Assembly: GCF_003815535.1 (NCBI RefSeq)
Contig: NZ_RPFZ01000001.1
Span: forward strand, 992,001 to 1,056,000
Source: Aurantiacibacter spongiae
Lineage (GTDB): Bacteria; Pseudomonadota; Alphaproteobacteria; Sphingomonadales; Sphingomonadaceae
Reading direction: 5' to 3'
Length of the DNA stretch: 64,000 nucleotides
Of the stretch, positions 58,956-64,000 are shown one piece after another. Positions within the stretch are counted from its first letter, which is position 1; each line of letters starts with the position of its first letter. Made by a program: the position numbers and the translations under genes. The notes beneath the pieces are model-generated. The model saw nothing but the letters and a program-made list of their open reading frames with translations, did no database searches and was not told the origin of the DNA.

Positions 58956-60910
58956 CGCAACCCTGCCCATACGGTACGAGGCGTGCCGAGATCGGTCTGG
59001 TCGCCACGGTTCAGCGTGATGATCTTCTCGTCGGTCAGATTTTCCACTCGCCCGACCAGAATCAGCGCCCTCGTAACCGGAATCTGTCCGAACAGGTCGA
59101 GGGTCGTGGCCGCGGGCAGCAGGTAGGTCTCCAGATCGTCTTCGAACTGCGCGCCGGTGTGGCGAAGCGTCGCGGAAACGGCGGTACGAGGCCCCGGCCT
59201 CCAGCCGAGAGTGGCGCTTGCCGCGACGCGAGGCGTCTGCGCGGGTCGCAGTCCGTTGAGGGCGGCGGCGAGGCCAGTGCCCTCGACCTCCGCGTCAGTC
59301 AGGGCCAGTGAAGCCGAGGCATCGAAATGATGCCGGGCGTAGCGACCACCAATTTCAATACCGCGCGCGTGGATAGCATCGAGATTGCGGCGCTGATTGG
59401 TGTCCTCGCCGATCGTGACGTTGGCGATGGCGTCTTTCACCCGGTTATCGAACGCGGTCAGCATCAGCGACGCGCCGGGGGCAGGGCGCCAGTCGATCCC
59501 TGCTTCGTATCCCTCCAGGCGTTCCGGCTTCAGTCGTGCATTGGCCAGGTAAGTGACCGGAAAAATCTGGTAGGGACGATAAAGCTCGTTAAGCGTCGGC
59601 TGGCGCAGACCGGTATAGACTGCGCCGCGCAGGGACACGGTGCGAGATGCCGCGTAAACCGCACCGCCGCGCCAGGAAAACAGCCAGTCGGTGCGATCGG
59701 GATAGAGCGTGCGTCCGTCAGCGATCGTCTCGAAATATCCGTCCCGGATGATCGAACGGTCGAGACGAATCCCGCCGGTCAGCTTGATATCGCCGCTTAC
59801 CCAGTCGTCTTCCACGAACAGGCCGGCGTCTTCGTTCACCCCGCCCGCCTGCCTCAGACCCGAAAAGGCGTTCACCTCTTCCAGATTGCCGCTCGCCCGG
59901 CGATAATCGAGGCCCATTCGCAACGTATGGGCGTCGGCTATGGGGGGCCGCAGTTCCAGCTTCCCCCCGAGTCCGGTCGACGGCGTATCACGCTGATTCA
60001 GAACCGGCTCGAAACTCGAAGACGAGATCACGACGTTGGTGAAGTTGCGCCACTGGGCATAGACGATCGCATCGGCTTGCCAGGAACCACGAGCAATCAG
60101 GCGTGCGGAGATATCCTGCCCGTCATTCGTGCTGTCCGCCCCTTCGAACCGCAAGGTACGGGAATCCCTGAACGACAGGCCGCGCAACTGCGCTTCCAAC
60201 CCGCTTCCCAGCGGCTGGACCAGCCGGGCGCTGACGGACCAGCTATCGAACCGCGCACGCACCGTTGCGGGAACGCGTTCGCCGACTGGCGTGGTGTAAA
60301 AGCCCCGGCCGCGATCCCATCTGCCCGACAAGACGGCGTATCCGTCGGCCAGGCTTTGTGCCAGCGTAGCGGAAGCCTGCGTTTCCGCGCGATCGTTAAC
60401 CAGCGACTGCGCGCTCAGTGGCCCGAGCGTCGCGGCATCGGCGCTATCGAGTTCCACGGTGCCCGCCAGCGCGCCCGCGCCGAACGGACCGGAGCCGCTG
60501 CCACGCGTTACGCGCACACTCGCCAGTCGTTCGGGTGCGACCGCATTGAAGGGAACGTAGCCGAAGAATGGATCGGTAAGCGGCACCCCATCGAGGAGGA
60601 CGAGCGTGCGCGTCGTCGCGTTGCCTCCGAGCGCGCGCAGCGTCAGTCCCTGTGCCGTCGGATTCGAAGCGCGGCTGTCAGAGCGGCGGAAGGTCTGTAT
60701 TCCCGCCACGTCCGCCAGTACATCCTCGAGCCGTCCGGAGGCGGTGGTGACAATCCGTTCTCGTGGAAGGGTCACGGTCGCGTATGCCGGCGTCGCCGGC
60801 GTTTCCTCCAGGCCATCGCCGAGCACAACGATCACGGGCGTCTGGTCATCATCCTGCGCGGCGGCGGGAACGGACAGACAAATGGCGAGTGTATAGAAGA
60901 CCTGGCGCAT
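58943..60910 (-). CDS. TonB-dependent receptor, BtuB-sized
   Basis: The 655-residue receptor begins with MRQVFYTLAICLSVPAAAQ, a signal peptide, at ATG 60910. A GTG at 60949 overlaps the previous stop (GTGA) and would add 13 residues; both starts have weak ribosome sites. The plug has VLADVAGIQTFRRSDSRASN and DGVPLTDPFFGYVPFNA, and the barrel ends in AGLRYGF. The size is of the BtuB/siderophore type rather than polysaccharide type. The ligand is unknown. It follows an unknown exported protein and a histidine kinase in one operon. Confidence 0.9.
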   Translation of the reverse strand: MRQVFYTLAICLSVPAAAQDDDQTPVIVVLGDGLEETPATPAYATVTLPRERIVTTASGRLEDVLADVAGIQTFRRSDSRASNPTAQGLTLRALGGNATTRTLVLLDGVPLTDPFFGYVPFNAVAPERLASVRVTRGSGSGPFGAGALAGTVELDSADAATLGPLSAQSLVNDRAETQASATLAQSLADGYAVLSGRWDRGRGFYTTPVGERVPATVRARFDSWSVSARLVQPLGSGLEAQLRGLSFRDSRTLRFEGADSTNDGQDISARLIARGSWQADAIVYAQWRNFTNVVISSSSFEPVLNQRDTPSTGLGGKLELRPPIADAHTLRMGLDYRRASGNLEEVNAFSGLRQAGGVNEDAGLFVEDDWVSGDIKLTGGIRLDRSIIRDGYFETIADGRTLYPDRTDWLFSWRGGAVYAASRTVSLRGAVYTGLRQPTLNELYRPYQIFPVTYLANARLKPERLEGYEAGIDWRPAPGASLMLTAFDNRVKDAIANVTIGEDTNQRRNLDAIHARGIEIGGRYARHHFDASASLALTDAEVEGTGLAAALNGLRPAQTPRVAASATLGWRPGPRTAVSATLRHTGAQFEDDLETYLLPAATTLDLFGQIPVTRALILVGRVENLTDEKIITLNRGDQTDLGTPRTVWAGLRYGF

Positions 60911-60945
60911 GGCGGAGCTCGCCCTAACGCCGCGCGAGCTTGGCG

Positions 60946-61524
60946 TCACGCGCGCATCATCACCCAGCCTGCTACCTCGTCGCTGCGATCAACCGGTTCG
61001 CTGATCTGCACTTCCGGTGGCACGCCGATCTGGAAACCGGTCGCCCATAACCCGAAAGCTTCAGGCCAGTACCCCCCGGCGCCTACGATCGCCCGGTTGA
61101 AGGCGTTCCATTCTGCCTGACAGGTGAAGGCTTCACACGAACCGTTCGAGGATGGCGACAGTTGCGCGGCAAGAGCGTATCCCGCCTCGCCGAGTTGCGC
61201 GATCACCGGGTTTGCGAGGCGATACGAAGCAAGGCCGGCGACGATGCGCGGTCGTGCGCGGAGTGTTGGTCGCACGGCCGCTGCGGCATCGCCGGTCAGC
61301 GCCAGAGACCGCGCACTTCCCTGTCTGACGGCTTCAGCGAACCGTACTCCGGCGGTTTGACCGGGATCGTGAAACAGTCCGGGCGCGACCTGGACCGTCG
61401 GCTTCCCGCGGCCGAGTTCCCACCAACCCGCCCCCGCAGCCACGGGCAAAGCGGCAACGGCAATCAAGACCGAGCGACGGGGAAATTCGGGAGACGTCCC
61501 GGAAAGAGCGAACGTTTTGGCCAT
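60946..61524 (-). CDS. Exported protein of unknown function, Tat-like signal
   Basis: The 192-residue protein begins FPRRSVLIAVAALPVAAGAGWW, with an RR before a hydrophobic core that looks like a Tat or membrane-anchor signal. The body has QTAGVRFAEAVRQGSARSLALTG and a Cys pair (CEAFTC). No family is recognised. It lies 31 nt after the histidine kinase gene and just before the TonB receptor, so a role in that receptor system is likely. Confidence 0.6.
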   Translation of the reverse strand: MAKTFALSGTSPEFPRRSVLIAVAALPVAAGAGWWELGRGKPTVQVAPGLFHDPGQTAGVRFAEAVRQGSARSLALTGDAAAAVRPTLRARPRIVAGLASYRLANPVIAQLGEAGYALAAQLSPSSNGSCEAFTCQAEWNAFNRAIVGAGGYWPEAFGLWATGFQIGVPPEVQISEPVDRSDEVAGWVMMRA

Positions 61525-61555
61525 GATTGAATGGACGAGCGCCCTTCCCGACTAC

Positions 61556-62584
61556 TCAGGCACCATCCGCGCTTGCCAGCACAAGCCTGCAACCCCCGTC
61601 GGTGAGGGAAATATCGCTTGTCGCGCAAGCCTGACGGGCGAACGCGTCCATGAGGCGCGTCCCCACGCCGCCTCCGTCCTTGCCGCGAAGTGCGTCGGGT
61701 GCCCCCGCAATGCCTACTCCGTCGTCAGAGATTTCCAGCGTCCAATCATCGGCCCTGCCGCGGAACGCCACCTCCACGCGCCCCTTGCGATCGTCGGGGA
61801 AGGCATATTTGGCACAATTGGTGAGCGCCTCGTTCGTGAAAAGGCCGATCGCGACGGCAATTTCGCGCGGCATATATATATTGGCCGCCTCGACATTTAC
61901 CGTGATCCCATCATGGAAAGCCCCGGCGCCGACACGGTCAACCACATCCTCGAGGTAGTCGCGCATGGCGACACGCGCACCCTCGCCCTGTGTCTGGGCC
62001 AGATTGGCGTAGGCTCCGGCGAAGGAATGAATGCGCGCTATGGCAGTGTCGAGCGCGTTCTCTACTTCCTGCGACCCGGCCCGCCGCTTCTGCATTTCCA
62101 GAAGACTGGCCGCGAGCGCGAAATTGTTCTTCGTACGGTGCTCGAGTTCCTGCATCAGAACGATGCGCCGTTCGATTTCTTCATCCCGTTCGGCCATCGC
62201 GGTTCGCACCGCGCGGCGGAAGCCTTCGGCAAAGACAACGACCACCAGAGCGGACGCGGCATTGATTGCCACGCGCGATGGATCGGTAGCGACTTCGAAC
62301 TGGAAAGACTGCGGAGCAGGCAGAACGAAGTACCATGCGTAGAGGAACGCTATGGTGAACGCGGTCAGGCCTCCGCGCCAGTGCCCGTATAGCGTCGCGA
62401 TGAGCACGGCCGGGTAGACCAGCGCGAACGGCCCGGCCAGTGCCGCTACCGTATCGAGCAAGGAACGTAGCGCAATCATGGCCAGTGCGGCGAGCACGCC
62501 GAACAGGATTTCGACCAGGTGCCGGCTGCTGCCGCGCGCGAAGCGGCGGCTAACGTCGAAACTGGCAAGCCGCTTCATTGCCAC
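61556..62584 (-). CDS. Sensor histidine kinase with DUF4118-type membrane domain
   Basis: The 342-residue protein has four predicted N-terminal membrane helices (DUF4118/KdpD-like, LFGVLAALAMIALRSLL and LIATLYGHWRGGLTAF), then an HisKA_2-type H-box ELEHRTKNNFALAASLLEMQ and an ATPase domain with LFTNEALTNCAKYAF, ISDDGVGI and GVGTRLMDAFARQ. It autophosphorylates on His. The start at GTG 62584 has GAGGGG 5 nt upstream; ATG 62578 is an alternative. No response regulator is adjacent. Confidence 0.9.
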   Translation of the reverse strand: MAMKRLASFDVSRRFARGSSRHLVEILFGVLAALAMIALRSLLDTVAALAGPFALVYPAVLIATLYGHWRGGLTAFTIAFLYAWYFVLPAPQSFQFEVATDPSRVAINAASALVVVVFAEGFRRAVRTAMAERDEEIERRIVLMQELEHRTKNNFALAASLLEMQKRRAGSQEVENALDTAIARIHSFAGAYANLAQTQGEGARVAMRDYLEDVVDRVGAGAFHDGITVNVEAANIYMPREIAVAIGLFTNEALTNCAKYAFPDDRKGRVEVAFRGRADDWTLEISDDGVGIAGAPDALRGKDGGGVGTRLMDAFARQACATSDISLTDGGCRLVLASADGA

Positions 62585-62815
62585 CCGAACCCCTCAAAGC
62601 GCCGCGTATGCCGGCCAACTGGGCCGATGTATTGCGATATCCCTCAAAAGCCTATGAAATATTCCGAGTGAGGCTCGCAAGATAGGCATGCCGGGCATGC
62701 AATTGAACACTGTCGGCGAAGCCGCGCCCGAATGGCCGGGAAACCACTGGCAAAGGGGTGCCATTCGCCACGTGCGCCCTTATAGGACGCAGCGAAACCG
62801 ATCGGAGGAGCGGCC

Positions 62816-63763
62816 ATGGCCGACATCATCGATGGTCGCGCTATCGCCGGCCGGCTCGACGAGGAAACCAGGACCAAGGTGGAGGAATTGGTCGCTGCGG
62901 GCTGCCAGCGTCCCGGGCTTGCGGTCATTCTGGTGGGAGATGATCCGGCCAGCGAAATCTACGTCCGGCACAAGATCCGCGCATGCGAAAGGGTTGGTAT
63001 CCGTTCGAGCAAATACGCGCTGCCCGCCGATACCGGTCAGGAAGAGCTCCTTGCGCTCATCGAAGCACTGAACGACGACGATACGGTTCACGGCATTCTC
63101 TGCCAGGTTCCCCTGCCCGACCAGATCGATACGAGGTTGGTTCTGGGCGCCATCGCTCCCGAAAAGGATGTCGACGGCTTTCATCCGGTCAATGTCGGAC
63201 GATTGTCGACTGGCACCGGGGGCATCGTGCCGTGTACGCCGCTGGGCGTAATGATGATGCTGGAAACCGTCATCGACCGGTTCGAGGGGCTGGATGCGGT
63301 GGTCATCGGCAAGTCCAACATCGTCGGCAAGCCCATCGCCAACCTGCTGCTCGATGCCGAATGTACCGTTACCGTTACGCATATTCATACCGCAGGCCTT
63401 CCCGAGATCGTGCGACAGGCCGATATCGTCGTCGCGGCCGCTGGCGCGCCCGAACTCGTGCGCGGCTTCTGGATCAAGGAAGGGGCGGTCATCATCGATG
63501 TCGGCATTACCCGCGTTCAGACGCCGGAAGGCAAGACCCGGCTTACGGGCGATGTCGCTTTCGACGAGGTGCAGCATGCGCGCGCCGTCTCGCCGGTGCC
63601 GGGCGGCGTCGGACCGATGACGATCGCCTGTCTCCTGTCGAACACGCAACGTGCCGCAAGGGCCATGATGCTGGGCGAGCGAAGCCGTGACCCGGGCATC
63701 GACTACGCAGATCTGCCGACGCGCAGCGTCCTGGCAGGCGGAGCCACGGCGGGCGAACGATGA
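62816..63763 (+). CDS. folD: Bifunctional methylenetetrahydrofolate dehydrogenase / cyclohydrolase
   Basis: The 315-residue protein has the FolD signatures EIYVRHKIRACERVGI (catalytic Lys region), HGILCQVPLP, PEKDVDGFHPVNVGRL and VIGKSNIVGKPIANLLL (NADP), and a C-terminal extension of about 20 residues. It interconverts methylene-, methenyl- and 10-formyl-tetrahydrofolate, which links to the GcvT product. A CGGAGGAGC site precedes the ATG. The stop overlaps the next ATG. Confidence 0.97.
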   Translation: MADIIDGRAIAGRLDEETRTKVEELVAAGCQRPGLAVILVGDDPASEIYVRHKIRACERVGIRSSKYALPADTGQEELLALIEALNDDDTVHGILCQVPLPDQIDTRLVLGAIAPEKDVDGFHPVNVGRLSTGTGGIVPCTPLGVMMMLETVIDRFEGLDAVVIGKSNIVGKPIANLLLDAECTVTVTHIHTAGLPEIVRQADIVVAAAGAPELVRGFWIKEGAVIIDVGITRVQTPEGKTRLTGDVAFDEVQHARAVSPVPGGVGPMTIACLLSNTQRAARAMMLGERSRDPGIDYADLPTRSVLAGGATAGER

Positions 63764-64000
63764 GCGGACCGGTACCTTCGCCCGATGTCGATATCCTGAT
63801 CGTTGGAGCCGGTATTTCCGGCATAGCGATGGCCGGGCATATCGCCCTGGAATGCCCACAGCGTAGCTACGCCATTCTGGAACGGCGCGCCAATATCGGC
63901 GGCACCTGGGATCTGTTCCGATATCCGGGCGTCCGTTCCGATTCCGACATGCATACGTTGGGCTTCGAATTCCAGCCTTGGACGCACGAAGACGCCATTG
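63760..64000 (+). CDS. Flavin-containing / Baeyer-Villiger monooxygenase, 3' end beyond window
   Basis: The first 80 codons read MSGPVPSPDVDILIVGAGIS, GIAMAGHIALECP, LERRANIGGTWDLFRYPGVRSDSDMHTLGFEFQPW. This is the FAD Rossmann motif GxGxxG and the GGTWDLFRYPGVRSDSDMHTLG region that marks class B flavin monooxygenases (FMO/BVMO). It would oxygenate ketones or heteroatoms. It is coupled to folD by ATGA. The rest is outside the window. Confidence 0.9.
   Translation, partial: MSGPVPSPDVDILIVGAGISGIAMAGHIALECPQRSYAILERRANIGGTWDLFRYPGVRSDSDMHTLGFEFQPWTHEDAI

Noticed and set aside
1-64000. Search for tRNA, rRNA, CRISPR, insertion sequences, att sites and phage genes
   Set aside because: By eye I found no cloverleaf with CCA end, no regular direct repeats with spacers, no transposase or integrase and no terminal inverted repeats; this is not a substitute for tRNAscan or ISfinder runs.

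Overview
The window is GC-rich chromosomal DNA of an alphaproteobacterium, most likely a sphingomonad of the Erythrobacteraceae/Sphingomonadaceae type. This is inferred from three large TonB-dependent receptors, a split glycine dehydrogenase (gcvPA/gcvPB) behind a tandem glycine riboswitch, a mannonate dehydratase with the same length and active-site numbering as the characterised Novosphingobium ManD, and a flavin-dependent halogenase beside a sugar-type TonB receptor. I see no rRNA, tRNA, CRISPR array, insertion sequence or prophage. Almost all DNA is coding, in short operons with many ATGA, GTGA and TAATG overlaps.

Layout. (1) 1-5312: copper resistance island, copBA (minus) diverging from csoR, a DUF411 protein, a glutaredoxin-MauE fusion, a DUF305 protein and a lipoprotein (plus), around a 17-bp CsoR-type palindrome. 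(2) 5686-8609: three-gene CoA operon (citrate-lyase-beta-like lyase, CoA-transferase, enoyl-CoA hydratase) for an unidentified organic acid. (3) 8764-13076: glucuronate catabolism (uxaC, uxuB-type reductase, manD) to 2-keto-3-deoxygluconate. (4) 13193-19163: glycosyltransferase cluster with a fused sucrose-phosphate synthase/phosphatase-type enzyme and a sulfotransferase-like protein. (5) 19133-22280: Crp/Fnr regulator and a YdeP-type molybdopterin oxidoreductase. (6) 22464-27177: glycine riboswitch and gcvT-H-PA-PB. (7) 27267-29891: an exported caspase-fold protein with five PPC-type repeats. (8) 29949-41183: glycoside utilisation locus (FucP-like and second MFS permeases, GH3 glycosidase, LacI regulator, TonB receptor, halogenase) with LacI-type operators. 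(9) 41216-58955: a possible phosphate-linked block: PhoB-like regulator with an atypical receiver, TonB receptor, beta-helix-like lipoprotein, TPR protein, a reduced type IV secretion operon (virB1, 2, 3, 4, 6, 9, 10, 11), then ppk and ppx. (10) 58943-62584: histidine kinase, unknown exported protein and TonB receptor. (11) 62816-64000: folD and the start of a flavin monooxygenase.

The most interesting reading is region 9. Four sequences resembling the PhoB box (two 7-mers like CTGTCAY separated by 4 nt) lie at the regulator start, twice in the lipoprotein/TPR divergent gap, and just upstream of virB1. The T4SS operon carries no virB5, virB7, virB8 or virD4 and runs directly into the polyphosphate genes. 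This suggests, as inference only, an envelope-spanning machine tied to phosphate status, possibly for DNA uptake or secretion.
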